64,000 nt of DNA from CAMDTE01 sp964504345 (GTDB lineage: Bacteria > Bacteroidota > Bacteroidia > Flavobacteriales > Schleiferiaceae): contig CAZDDX010000004.1 in assembly GCA_964504345.1 (NCBI GenBank), forward strand, positions 69,695 to 133,694, in the 5' to 3' direction. Under the pieces are notes generated by a model. That model saw nothing but the letters and a program-made list of their open reading frames with translations. It was not told where the DNA came from and did no database searches. Of the stretch, positions 33,617 to 42,135 are shown in pieces; the stretch's first letter is position 1, and each line of letters starts with the position of its first letter. The translations under genes and the position numbers were made by a program.

Positions 33617-34214
33617 GAAGGCGCGTCTGGTGCTTACGGTGGGCGCATTAGCTGCCGGGGGATTGTTCTTTTGGTGGTCGTCGGTTCGGCCGTCTACCGC
33701 CGAATTGCCCAAGCCCAAAGGATATTTTGAAATCGCCCTCCCGGACACTGCCTCCGTTGCCTTTAAAGCGCACGACGGATTTCGGGTAGATTTCCGTACC
33801 AACAAATCAGCCGTATGGAAAACGGTGAATGCCGACAAAGGCTGGGGAACCGTGTCGTTTCCCCAATTAGGTGCTGAAATTCAGTTGAGTTACGTTGCAG
33901 TCGGCGATCAATTGCCCAAGTTACTGGACGACGCGCATCAGTTGGCCTTCAAACACGATGTTGTGGCCCAAGGAATCAAGGAGAAACTTTATTCGGATCC
34001 CGAGCGTCGGGTACACGGAATTTTGTACCAATTCCAGGGCAACACGGCTACACCGTGTCAATTTTTCATCACGGACAGTACCAACCATTTCCTGCGCGGG
34101 TCCGTTTACGTGCTGGCCAAGCCCAATGCAGATTCCCTAGCACCCGTAAACGCTTTCCTGCAAGCGGAAGTCATCCGTTTGATGGAGACGGCACGCTGGA
34201 AGGTTGGTAAATGA
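33606..34214 (+). CDS. gldD: GldD-like gliding protein without a lipobox
   Basis: This 202-residue protein has the GldD signature LPKPKGYFEIALPD after its N-terminus and sits directly after gldE. In Flavobacterium GldD is a lipoprotein needed for gliding. Here the N-terminal hydrophobic segment (LTVGALAAGGLFFWWSS) contains no cysteine, so it may be an uncleaved anchor instead. The identification rests on the motif and gene order. Confidence 0.82.
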   Translation: MLNRKARLVLTVGALAAGGLFFWWSSVRPSTAELPKPKGYFEIALPDTASVAFKAHDGFRVDFRTNKSAVWKTVNADKGWGTVSFPQLGAEIQLSYVAVGDQLPKLLDDAHQLAFKHDVVAQGIKEKLYSDPERRVHGILYQFQGNTATPCQFFITDSTNHFLRGSVYVLAKPNADSLAPVNAFLQAEVIRLMETARWKVGK

Positions 34215-34247
34215 AGGGATGAAGTGAAGGCGGAGATCCTGGGTGGA

Positions 34248-34279
34248 ATTCCGCTCCTCAAGGAGTAGTTGAGCGGAAT
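34248..34279. repeat. Inverted repeat in the gap between gldD and ctaA
   Basis: A 9-bp inverted repeat (ATTCCGCTC / GAGCGGAAT) with a 14-base loop lies between the convergent genes. There is no T run on either strand, so it is not a clear terminator. Confidence 0.4.
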
Positions 34280-34312
34280 CGTTATGGTGCAGAAGTAGTT
34301 CGGACTCGTTCC

Positions 34313-35401
34313 TCAAGCACCAGCAGATAGGCGCTTGTGCGAACGCACTTGCAGAAATGCCAGTACCGCAGCGTCCACCACCAAGACGAAGAGAAAAGCC
34401 GAGAATAGTAAATGCAACGGCTGCAGACTCTGCGGAATATTGAAGTAGTACAGGACCGCGCCCAAGGCGGTTTCCGCCAAGGCCAATCCAGTCATAAGAC
34501 CAACACGGGCACGAATACCGGCTAAACCGTCGGTTTTGCGCAACAGGTAGAACGTCAAACCTACCAGAAGCAATGAATAGGTCCGGTGAATGTACACCAA
34601 CGAAGTCAATTGGCTGGACAGGGCCGTGCCTGTGGCCGCTCGCAATCCGTCCACGGACTCGCGAACCAGTGCTCCCGTGCCAATCTGCACCAGCAGAAGT
34701 ACGGCAAATAGCGCCAGCCATTTGCCCGCAGACTCGGTTTGCTCGCTGCGCGAATGTTCTTCAAAGAACCAAGAATGGGCTTCCGCCTCCGTGGAAACGC
34801 TCCGGTGCACGGCGGTAAAAACGGCCAGCAAACCAAACGCACCCAATAAATGGTAGGTAATGTGGTGCGGAACCAGGTTGCCGTCCACCAATACCTTACC
34901 CAGCCAAGCTTCAAAAAGCAGCAGTACCAGTCCTAGGCCCAAAGCTGCAACCCACTTCCGGTGCGCTTGAAAACGGGAAATCGACCATACAAAAGCCAAA
35001 AATACCGGGATGCCGAGTGCTGCACCCAGGAGCCTGTTGATGAACTCGATCCAGGTGTGTGCGGGCACAAACGTGGCGTAATTGTGCTTGGTGTACGCGG
35101 ACCACTGGGCGCGGTTGAAAAGGGGCTGCGGTTGGGTAGCGCTGTTCGCCGTCCAGAGGGTGTCTTGGTGGAGGACCATCTGCCCTTCCGAATACATCTG
35201 CAATGGATTCCAGAGCACCTGTTCCATTCGGGTGGGCGGTATGGTTTGGCCAAAACACCGGGGCCAGTCTGGGCAACCCATGCCGGATCCGGTCATCCGA
35301 ACTACGCTGCCGGCAAGAATTACCAGGAGCGTCAATGCCAAGGAAAGTCGGAGGAAGCTCCGCAGAATAAAGGTCCAGCGAGGGGTAGGTTCAGAGGCCA
35401 C
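34313..35401 (-). CDS. ctaA: Heme A synthase, COX15/CtaA family
   Basis: This 362-residue membrane protein has about eight helices and the family motifs RMTGSGMGCPDWPRCFG, EFINRLLG and YIHRTYSLLL, including conserved His residues. It oxidises heme O to heme A for cytochrome oxidase. The start is GTG 35401, four bases after a strong promoter box; longer upstream starts would run through the divergent EamA gene. No other cytochrome oxidase genes are in view. Confidence 0.9.
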   Translation of the reverse strand: MASEPTPRWTFILRSFLRLSLALTLLVILAGSVVRMTGSGMGCPDWPRCFGQTIPPTRMEQVLWNPLQMYSEGQMVLHQDTLWTANSATQPQPLFNRAQWSAYTKHNYATFVPAHTWIEFINRLLGAALGIPVFLAFVWSISRFQAHRKWVAALGLGLVLLLFEAWLGKVLVDGNLVPHHITYHLLGAFGLLAVFTAVHRSVSTEAEAHSWFFEEHSRSEQTESAGKWLALFAVLLLVQIGTGALVRESVDGLRAATGTALSSQLTSLVYIHRTYSLLLVGLTFYLLRKTDGLAGIRARVGLMTGLALAETALGAVLYYFNIPQSLQPLHLLFSAFLFVLVVDAAVLAFLQVRSHKRLSAGA

Positions 35402-35404
35402 GAG

Positions 35405-35425
35405 GCAAAGGTAGAGTACCTTTGC
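35405..35425. promoter_or_regulatory. Palindromic divergent promoter for ctaA and the EamA gene
   Basis: GCAAAGGTA-gag-TACCTTTGC holds two perfect TAnnTTTG boxes, one per strand, only three bases apart. The minus box ends four bases before the ctaA GTG and the plus box seven bases before the EamA ATG. Confidence 0.7.
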
Positions 35426-35431
35426 GGTCCG

Positions 35432-36331
35432 ATGAAAGAAAATTCCGTTCGTGCCTGGGTAATATTTGTTGCTTTGGTGGCCCTGTGGGGCTCTTCTTTT
35501 TTGTTGATGAAAAAAGGCATCACGGTGTTTGCACCGCATCAGGTGGGGGCCATTCGCATCGTTTATGCACTTCTGTTTTGCTTGGTGGTGGGCTGGAAGT
35601 ACATTCGGTTGCTGCCCCCGCGGAATGAATGGTCTGCGTACCTGGTGGTGGGCTTCTTGGGCAATGGTTTGCCGTATGTGTTGTTCCCCATTGCCGTATC
35701 GCACATCCCGTCGGGATTGGTGGGGATTACCAATTCTTTGACTCCTTTGTTTACGTTGCTTTTTGGATTGCTATTTTTTGGAAAAACACTCCGACGCAAA
35801 CAGGCCCTGGGCGTTGCGGTGGGCTTTGCGGGTGCGGCCTTGCTGGTGGGTGGGCAGGCAACCGCAGCGGAGGCGCAACCCGGTGCTTGGGCCTATGTTT
35901 TGCTGGCGGCGGCAAGTTCCATGTGCTACGGTTTGTCCATCAACTTTATTGGGTTTAAACTTCCCCATGCGCATCCGGTGGCTTTGACCCTGTGGGCATT
36001 CGTAGTGGCCGGGATTCCTGCCCTGGGCTTGCTGCTGAGTGGTGACTTTGTTCACCGAGTGGCCACGAATCCGGAGGCCGCGGAAGTCTTGGGGTACCTT
36101 GCCTTTTTAGGCGTTGTGGGGACGGCCGGTGCCATCATGGCATTCAACTACTTAATTTCCATTACCAGCCCAATTTTCGCGGCCAGCACCACGTACCTGG
36201 TTCCCGGGGTAGCCTTGCTTTGGGGATTGTCCATGGGCGAAGTACTGCACGTGCACCACGCGGTTGGACTGGGCACCATATTATTTGGGGTCTATTTGGT
36301 AAATGCACGGGCGAGGCAGAGCAAGGAATAG
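35432..36331 (+). CDS. EamA-family (DMT) transporter
   Basis: This 299-residue protein has about ten membrane helices in two EamA repeats, with LWGSSFLLMKKGI in the first and the TYLVPGVALLWG segment in the second. EamA proteins export metabolites such as amino acids; the substrate here is unknown. The start is ATG 35432, just after the divergent promoter. A strong bidirectional hairpin follows it. Confidence 0.9.
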   Translation: MKENSVRAWVIFVALVALWGSSFLLMKKGITVFAPHQVGAIRIVYALLFCLVVGWKYIRLLPPRNEWSAYLVVGFLGNGLPYVLFPIAVSHIPSGLVGITNSLTPLFTLLFGLLFFGKTLRRKQALGVAVGFAGAALLVGGQATAAEAQPGAWAYVLLAAASSMCYGLSINFIGFKLPHAHPVALTLWAFVVAGIPALGLLLSGDFVHRVATNPEAAEVLGYLAFLGVVGTAGAIMAFNYLISITSPIFAASTTYLVPGVALLWGLSMGEVLHVHHAVGLGTILFGVYLVNARARQSKE

Positions 36332-36358
36332 CGCCTAAGGGTGCTTGGGGCCAAAACG

Positions 36359-36393
36359 AAACAGGGCCGTCCCCGGTGGGGACGGCCCTGTTT
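36359..36393. terminator. Strong hairpin terminator between the EamA gene and the M16 pair
   Basis: A 16-bp stem (AAACAGGGCCGTCCCC / GGGGACGGCCCTGTTT) with loop ggt separates two convergent units. T runs are short on both sides. Confidence 0.75.
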
Positions 36394-36436
36394 GTTGGGC
36401 AATCACAGCGCTGAAATGCGCTGATCAATTCAATCC

Positions 36437-38503
36437 TTACTTGAAGAACGTATCCGCTACGTTGGTGTTGACTGTGAGGTTGACCGCTTTGAACTCCAAG
36501 TTCATGCCGGGGCCAATGGGCAATACCACTGAATGCGGAAACAACACCCCACCTACGGCGCGGTAGTCACCGTAGTTCACGGTCTGTACCGTGGCCTTCT
36601 CCCCTTCGCCAACGGGAGTAGAAGTAGCAACACGCAAACCGCTCTTCACGGAGAAATAATGCGTCTGCACTTGGGTGCCTTGGGTTACGGTAAGAGCGTA
36701 GCACGATTCCCCGCTCATGGAAGAGAAGGTGGGCGCCAGTTGTAGAGGCACCGCTGCAGTTAACCACTTCAACTCCTCAAAGTAATTAGCGTCTTTACGC
36801 ATGGCATCCAGGTCCTCGTCCGTTACGGGCTGTTTGGCACCGTTGCGAACAATGCGTCCTTTCTTTCCATCAAAGAAGGTTTCCTCCTTGCCCATGGGCG
36901 AGAACTGGCCTTCGTAGTGCATGTTCGGCAGCTTGTATACGTCTTTGGTTTCGATCTTGACGCCTTGAATTTCAGCCACCATTTCCAGGGTCAGGTCTTT
37001 GACGCTCGCAATGGCTTTTTGACCGCCAATGGCCGCAATGTATTGATTGACCACGGAGGCTGCCGTAACGCCCGCGGGAATGGGGATGTTGGGACGCTCT
37101 GCGGGTTGTGCGAGGTCGTCGAAATAACGCACTTCGCCCAAACGCTCCAGGCCAGCAGCAACTTCCGACGCCTTGCCAACGATGGATATGACCATCTTGT
37201 TGGGCTGGATGTACTTCTGAGCTACACGGCGTACGTCTTCCGCGGTAACCGCTTGCAAGCGATTCAGGTATTGGTTGTAGTAATCTGGGGAAAGATTATA
37301 CTTCAAGGTATTGATGGCAAAAGATGCTACTGCACCCGGACCTTCCAAGGATCGACCAAAGCTACCGGCCAATGCTTGCTTCGCATTGCGCAAATCTGTT
37401 TCACTCACCAATTCCGTGCGGATTCGGTTCAACTCCAACAAAAACTGCTCCACGGAGGAGTCCGTCACGGCGTTGCGAACCTCACCAGAAGCTTCAAAGA
37501 TTTGCTTTTCTTTACCGGTTCCAAAAGAAGAGTACGCGCCGTAGGTATAGGCCTTGTCTTCACGCAAATTTTGGAACAAACGACCGTCGGAACCGCCGCC
37601 CAAGATGTTGTTCATCACGCGTACCGCCTCCAAATCCGCATCACCGGGCTTCAAATCAATCAAGTTGGCCAACTGAATGTTGGACTGCACGGATGCTTCG
37701 CGGTTCACCAAGGCAATGAACGACTTGGTTTGCACAGGGTGTTCGTAGGTGGGTTTTGCGGGAACTGTTCCGGCGGGCCAAGACTTTTCAAAGGTCTTTT
37801 TGGCGGCTTTGAACACGTCCTTGGCCTTGCAATCACCCACCACCAAGAGAATGGCGTGGTTGGGCACCCATACTTGGCTGTAGAAGCTTTTGCAATCTTC
37901 CAAAACGACTTTATTGACTGTCGCCTCAGTCATCATTTCTCCTTGGGGCGTATTGGTGCCGTACAACAAGGCATTGGAAACGCGAGTCTGGATAGCGCTG
38001 GGGTCGTCCTTGTCTGCCTTCAAACCGGAAAGGGTCCGCTTTTTCAACTTGTCGAATGCAGCCTCCGGGAAAGCTGGATGCAAGGCGACGTCGGCAACCA
38101 ATTCGTACAAGTTCGCGCTGTACTTGCTCAATCCGGACACCGAAACATTGAAGGCACTGGTGCTCAAACGAGCGCCGATGAAATCCACTTGTTCGTCCAA
38201 TTGGGTTTTCGTGCGGGTGGTGGTGCCTTCGGACAGCATTTGCCCCATCAACTCCACATATCCGGCCTTGTCACCTTCGCGAACACCGTTCATGTCCAAG
38301 GAAAGGCTCACGGACATGCGCGGCAGTTTGTGGTTCTCCACCACCACCACCGTCAATCCGTTCTTCAACGTCATTTTCTCGTACGCTGCAATGGATGGCG
38401 TGCGGGGCGCTGCCGGTTGTGGGCGAACGCTGCGGTCCAAAGGCTGGGCACCGAGGGTCCAAGCCGACAAGGCCAGACCCAAAAGGAAAAGTGCTTTTTT
38501 CAT
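36437..38503 (-). CDS. M16 zinc-peptidase partner subunit (no HXXEH) with C-terminal extension
   Basis: This 688-residue secreted protein has a signal peptide (MKKALFLLGLALSAWTLGAQ). It shows M16B folds over about residues 40-470, but the N-terminal metal motif is missing: the matching stretch reads GYVELMGQMLSEGT with no HXXEH. It does have the R/Y motif GRLFQNLREDKAYTYG typical of the partner subunit. The last ~190 residues form a separate domain resembling the lipid-binding LolA/LppX fold (an inference). It follows the active subunit gene by one base. Confidence 0.87.
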   Translation of the reverse strand: MKKALFLLGLALSAWTLGAQPLDRSVRPQPAAPRTPSIAAYEKMTLKNGLTVVVVENHKLPRMSVSLSLDMNGVREGDKAGYVELMGQMLSEGTTTRTKTQLDEQVDFIGARLSTSAFNVSVSGLSKYSANLYELVADVALHPAFPEAAFDKLKKRTLSGLKADKDDPSAIQTRVSNALLYGTNTPQGEMMTEATVNKVVLEDCKSFYSQVWVPNHAILLVVGDCKAKDVFKAAKKTFEKSWPAGTVPAKPTYEHPVQTKSFIALVNREASVQSNIQLANLIDLKPGDADLEAVRVMNNILGGGSDGRLFQNLREDKAYTYGAYSSFGTGKEKQIFEASGEVRNAVTDSSVEQFLLELNRIRTELVSETDLRNAKQALAGSFGRSLEGPGAVASFAINTLKYNLSPDYYNQYLNRLQAVTAEDVRRVAQKYIQPNKMVISIVGKASEVAAGLERLGEVRYFDDLAQPAERPNIPIPAGVTAASVVNQYIAAIGGQKAIASVKDLTLEMVAEIQGVKIETKDVYKLPNMHYEGQFSPMGKEETFFDGKKGRIVRNGAKQPVTDEDLDAMRKDANYFEELKWLTAAVPLQLAPTFSSMSGESCYALTVTQGTQVQTHYFSVKSGLRVATSTPVGEGEKATVQTVNYGDYRAVGGVLFPHSVVLPIGPGMNLEFKAVNLTVNTNVADTFFK

Positions 38504-38504
38504 C

Positions 38505-39833
38505 TTATTCTACTACAGATTGTGCAGTGGGCTTGGGCAAGTAATGCAGCACCACGCGGTTAGAAGAAACGAGGTAAGTTTGCGCCACGCGGCGGATGTC
38601 TTCCGGGGTTACTTTGCGGTAACGCTCGATTTCGGTATTGATTAGGTTGGCGTCCCCATAGTACACGTGGTAGTTGGCCAAACTTTCTGCAATGCCGGCT
38701 ACAGAACCGTTGCTGGTCACAAAATCTGCTTCAATTTTATTGAGCACTTTGGCAAACTCCGTCTCGCTGATGAGGTCTTTTTGGAGCTTCGCAATTTCTT
38801 CCTCGATGGTGGTCAAAAGCGCGCCGGTGGTGTTCTCACCGTTGGCCAAGGCCAAGGCGATGAATACCCCATTTTGCTCCAAGGCAAAAGGAAATGCTTG
38901 AACCTGAAGTGCACTGCGGTCTTCGTCCACCATGCGCTTGGTGAGGCGGGAAGACTTGCCGCTGGACAAAACAGACGTCAGCATTTGCATGGCATAGGCG
39001 TCCGGGTGTGTTTCGCCAGGCATGCGGTAGCCCGCAAAAACAGCTGGGATCTGGATGTTGTCGTACACCGTATCCACCACGGCTGCAGCCAGCGGATCTT
39101 GCACGTTGGGCTGTACCACTTGGGCACCGCTCGGGATGTCCGTGAAGTATTTGGCAATCCATGCCTTTGCCTGAGCGGGGTCAAAATCACCCGCGATGCT
39201 CAACGTTGCGTTGTTGGGCACGTAAAAACGCTTGTAGAAATCAATGAATTCGCTCAACTGTGCCGCGTTCAGATCCTCCATGGAGCCGATGGGAACCCAA
39301 TTGTACGGGTGCTTGGTGAAGGCACGCTTGAACATTTCTGTAGTGAACGAACCGTAGGGTTGGTTGTCTACGCGCAGTCGCTTTTCTTCTTTAACCACTT
39401 GGCGTTGCGTCTCCACACCGTCGAGATCAATTTTGGCATGCAGCATGCGCTCCGCTTCCATCCAAAGGCCCAATTCCAATTGATTGGACGGCAGGATCTC
39501 GTAATAGTACGTGCGGTCTTGGCTGGTGTTGGCGTTGAGGGCGCCGCCGTTGGCCTGAATGAGCTTCATGTACTCGCCGCGCTCAATGTTTTCGGTTCCT
39601 TCGAACAACAGATGCTCAAAAAAGTGAGCAAAACCGGTGCGTCCGGGAACCTCGTTTTTGGAACCGACGTGGTACAGGACCGAAACCGCCACGATGGGGG
39701 TGGTGGGGTCTTGGTGGAGGATCACGTGCATGCCGTTGGGCAGGTCGTATTCCTCAAAGGCAATTTGCGTCTTTTGGGCCTGTGCCAAGGGCAAGGCAGC
39801 CAGGAGTGCGCCAAACAGCAATGATTTTTTCAT
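38505..39833 (-). CDS. M16 zinc-peptidase, catalytic subunit
   Basis: This 442-residue secreted metallopeptidase has a signal peptide (MKKSLLFGALLAALPLAQAQ), the zinc motif HFFEH in FAHFFEHLLFEGT, and the downstream glutamate region ERMLHAKIDLDGVETQRQVVKEEKR. With the gene after it, it probably forms a two-subunit periplasmic peptidase, as in M16B pairs. ATG 39833 starts the signal peptide; 39854 is an alternative. The substrate is unknown. Confidence 0.9.
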   Translation of the reverse strand: MKKSLLFGALLAALPLAQAQKTQIAFEEYDLPNGMHVILHQDPTTPIVAVSVLYHVGSKNEVPGRTGFAHFFEHLLFEGTENIERGEYMKLIQANGGALNANTSQDRTYYYEILPSNQLELGLWMEAERMLHAKIDLDGVETQRQVVKEEKRLRVDNQPYGSFTTEMFKRAFTKHPYNWVPIGSMEDLNAAQLSEFIDFYKRFYVPNNATLSIAGDFDPAQAKAWIAKYFTDIPSGAQVVQPNVQDPLAAAVVDTVYDNIQIPAVFAGYRMPGETHPDAYAMQMLTSVLSSGKSSRLTKRMVDEDRSALQVQAFPFALEQNGVFIALALANGENTTGALLTTIEEEIAKLQKDLISETEFAKVLNKIEADFVTSNGSVAGIAESLANYHVYYGDANLINTEIERYRKVTPEDIRRVAQTYLVSSNRVVLHYLPKPTAQSVVE

Positions 39834-39859
39834 GGAATTTGGGTTTCTAAACATTTACC

Positions 39860-40006
39860 TCAATTGGATGCCGCGCGTGCGCTTTTCTTACGAGGGGCCA
39901 CGAATTTAATGATTTTTCCAACCGGGAGAATCTTCTTGAGTCCTTTTTGTTTGCGGTCGACCCGATTTAGCGCGAAATTCGCAACCCTACCGCTGTGCAT
40001 GAGCAT
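39860..40006 (-). CDS. Possible small basic protein (46-48 residues)
   Basis: This short frame fills most of the 290-base gap between rplU and the M16 pair and encodes about 13 Lys/Arg against one Asp, including VDRKQKGLKKILPVGKIIKF and a tail APRKKSARAASN. The ATG at 40006 or 40000 could start it. It ends 26 bases before the M16 gene. Strong basic bias in a real gap suggests a nucleic-acid-binding or ribosomal-type peptide, but there is no clear promoter and chance cannot be excluded. Confidence 0.35.
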   Translation of the reverse strand: MLMHSGRVANFALNRVDRKQKGLKKILPVGKIIKFVAPRKKSARAASN

Positions 40007-40090
40007 CCATTTCGGGCGAGCACATCTACAGGATAAGGTAGATTCCTATCGATATTCGGGTGCAGCGGTATTTGATTCAAATTCTTTTTG

Positions 40091-40098
40091 TAGATTTG
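40091..40098 (+). promoter_or_regulatory. -7 box (TAGATTTG) for rplU-rpmA
   Basis: The TAnnTTTG box gives a leader of about 20 bases. A 13-bp palindrome (ATTTGATTCAAAT, 40070-40082) lies just upstream and contains a TTG that may serve as the -33 element. Confidence 0.65.
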
Positions 40099-40123
40099 CA
40101 GCCCTATAAGAAACCCAAGAATC

Positions 40124-40495
40124 ATGTACGCAATTGTTGACATAGCAGGGCTGCAGTACAAAGTGCAAAAAGATCAGCGCGTGTACGTCAACCGTTTGGC
40201 GTCGGAAGAAGGAGCAACCGTATCTTTTGATAAGGTTCTTTTGACCGACGATAACGGTACCGTAACCGTTGGCGCCCCAGTTATCGAAGGTGTTGCCGTA
40301 GAAGCTCAAGTTCTGCAGCACCTGAAAGGCGATAAAGTAATCGTCTTCAAAAAGAAGCGCCGCAAAGGCTACACCAAGAAAAACGGTCACCGCCAGTACT
40401 TGACCCAATTGCTCATCACGGGCATTGGTGCCGGAAGCGCTCCCAAAAAGAAAACAACGAAAAAAGCAGAAGCCGCTGAGGCCGCTGCTGAATAA
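40124..40495 (+). CDS. rplU: 50S ribosomal protein L21
   Basis: This 123-residue protein begins MYAIVDIAGLQYKVQKDQRVYVNRL and contains KKKRRKGYTKKNGHRQ, both typical of L21. The C-terminal ~20 residues form a Lys/Ala-rich tail (PKKKTTKKAEAAEAAAE) longer than in many L21 proteins. It is cotranscribed with rpmA. Confidence 0.97.
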   Translation: MYAIVDIAGLQYKVQKDQRVYVNRLASEEGATVSFDKVLLTDDNGTVTVGAPVIEGVAVEAQVLQHLKGDKVIVFKKKRRKGYTKKNGHRQYLTQLLITGIGAGSAPKKKTTKKAEAAEAAAE

Positions 40496-40518
40496 TCAAT
40501 TAATCCCTCCGCAGATCC

Positions 40519-40779
40519 ATGGCACACAAGAAGGGCGTCGGTAGTTCTAAGAACGGACGCGAATCCCACAGCAAGCGATTGGGCATCAAGATTTACGGCG
40601 GCCAACCAGCCACTGCCGGCAACATCATCGTGCGCCAACGCGGCACCCAGCACCACCCCGGACAAAACGTGGGCATCGGAAAAGACCATACTTTGTTCGC
40701 TTTGGTGGACGGTTTGGTGGTATACCGCAAAAAGGCAGACAACAAGTCTTTTGTATCGGTGCAGCCGTTCGAAGCCTAA
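40519..40779 (+). CDS. rpmA: 50S ribosomal protein L27
   Basis: This 86-residue protein begins MAHKKGVGSSKNGRESHSKR, followed by the conserved IIVRQRGT-HPGQNVGIGKDHTLFAL region. It lies 23 bases after rplU and ends at a terminator. Confidence 0.97.
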   Translation: MAHKKGVGSSKNGRESHSKRLGIKIYGGQPATAGNIIVRQRGTQHHPGQNVGIGKDHTLFALVDGLVVYRKKADNKSFVSVQPFEA

Positions 40780-40802
40780 ACGAGGTCCGTCGCACAGAAT
40801 TT

Positions 40803-40836
40803 ACCCCCTGAGGCCTCATGGTCCAGGGGGTTTTTT
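40803..40836 (+). terminator. Terminator after rpmA
   Basis: An 8-bp stem (ACCCCCTG / CAGGGGGT) is followed by a T run. The T run forms the start of the serS promoter box. Confidence 0.8.
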
Positions 40837-40843
40837 ACTTTTG
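40836..40843 (+). promoter_or_regulatory. -7 box (TACTTTTG) seven bases before serS
   Basis: The box begins at the last T of the rpmA terminator and ends seven bases before the ATG at 40851. Confidence 0.6.
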
Positions 40844-40850
40844 TATCCCC

Positions 40851-42125
40851 ATGCTATACCTACCTACACTTCGCGCTGAGCGCGCCGCGGCCGAAGCCGC
40901 TCTCAACAAACGCGGTTTAAACGGTGCTGCTCTGGTGGAGCAGTTGCTCCAGGCGGACGACGCGCGGCGCGCGGCCCAAGTGGCGCTGGACGATTGCCTG
41001 GCGGAGAGCAATCTTTTGGCCAAAGCCGTTGGCGACTTTTTTAAGTCCGGGCAAAAGGCGGAAGCCGATGCGGCACGTGAAAAGTCCACGGCACTGAAGG
41101 AAACGGCCAAACGCCTGGAAGGTGTTCTGCGCGATGCCGAAAATGCACTCCAATCCCTGTTGGTGGCCGTACCGAACACGCCACACTCCTCTGTTCCTGC
41201 TGGGAAGAGCGCCGAAGACAACGAAGAGGTTCGGTCGTCGGGCAGCATCCCTCAATTGCACGAAGGGGCCGTGCCGCACTGGGATCTTGCCAGCCGATAC
41301 AACTTGATTGATTTTGAGCTGGGCGTGAAAATCACGGGTGCTGGATTTCCGGTGTACTTGGGGAAAGGCGCTCGTTTGCAGCGGGCACTCATCCAATTCT
41401 TTTTGGACCGCAATACGGCCGCAGGCTACACAGAAGTGCAGCCGCCACACTTTGTCAACGAGGCGTCGGGCTTTGGAACCGGACAATTGCCGGACAAGGA
41501 AGGTCAGATGTACCACGCCGTTGCGGACAATTTGTACGCGATTCCTACGGCGGAGGTGCCCGTCACCAACCTGTACCGCGACGTCATTGTAGACGAGTCT
41601 GATTTACCCATCCGCCTCACGGCCTATACTCCCTGTTTTCGCCGCGAGGCAGGATCCTACGGCAAGGACGTACGCGGACTCAACCGTCTGCACCAGTTTG
41701 ATAAAGTGGAGGTGGTAACCATTGACCGTCCGGAAGATTCCTACGGCCGACTGGAGGAAATGGTGCAGCACGTGGCCGGCTTGCTGGACGCGCTGGAACT
41801 TCCCTACCGCATTTTGCGCTTGTGCGGTGGCGACATGGGCTTCACTTCTGCCCTGACGTACGATTTTGAAGTTTGGTCTGCCGCGCAGCAGCGCTGGCTG
41901 GAAGTGAGTTCGGTCAGCAATTTTGAGACCTACCAAGCCAATCGTTTGAAGCTGCGCTACCGACGAACGTTGGACCGCAAAACGCAATTGGCCCACACCC
42001 TGAACGGCAGTGCTTTGGCCTTGCCCCGCGTGGTGGCCGCGTTGTTGGAAAACCACCAGGATGAAAACGGAATCCGCATTCCTGCGGCTTTGGTGCCGTA
42101 CACGGGCTTTGACCGAATTTCTTAA
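40851..42125 (+). CDS. serS: Seryl-tRNA synthetase
   Basis: This 424-residue class II synthetase charges tRNA-Ser. It has an N-terminal coiled-coil arm (about residues 1-110) and a catalytic core with motif 2 FRREAGSYGKDVRGLNRLHQF and motif 3 GSALALPRVVAALLENHQ. The start is ATG 40851, after a near-leaderless promoter box. It is followed by a lipoprotein gene 10 bases later. Confidence 0.97.
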   Translation: MLYLPTLRAERAAAEAALNKRGLNGAALVEQLLQADDARRAAQVALDDCLAESNLLAKAVGDFFKSGQKAEADAAREKSTALKETAKRLEGVLRDAENALQSLLVAVPNTPHSSVPAGKSAEDNEEVRSSGSIPQLHEGAVPHWDLASRYNLIDFELGVKITGAGFPVYLGKGARLQRALIQFFLDRNTAAGYTEVQPPHFVNEASGFGTGQLPDKEGQMYHAVADNLYAIPTAEVPVTNLYRDVIVDESDLPIRLTAYTPCFRREAGSYGKDVRGLNRLHQFDKVEVVTIDRPEDSYGRLEEMVQHVAGLLDALELPYRILRLCGGDMGFTSALTYDFEVWSAAQQRWLEVSSVSNFETYQANRLKLRYRRTLDRKTQLAHTLNGSALALPRVVAALLENHQDENGIRIPAALVPYTGFDRIS

Positions 42126-42135
42126 TCAGCTCACT

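Noticed and set aside
34248..34279. Intrinsic terminator between gldD and ctaA
   Set aside because: The inverted repeat has a long loop and no T run on either strand. It is kept only as a repeat.
35402..35704. Upstream extension of the ctaA frame
   Set aside because: It lies opposite the EamA gene, and the conserved N-terminus begins at the GTG after the promoter box.
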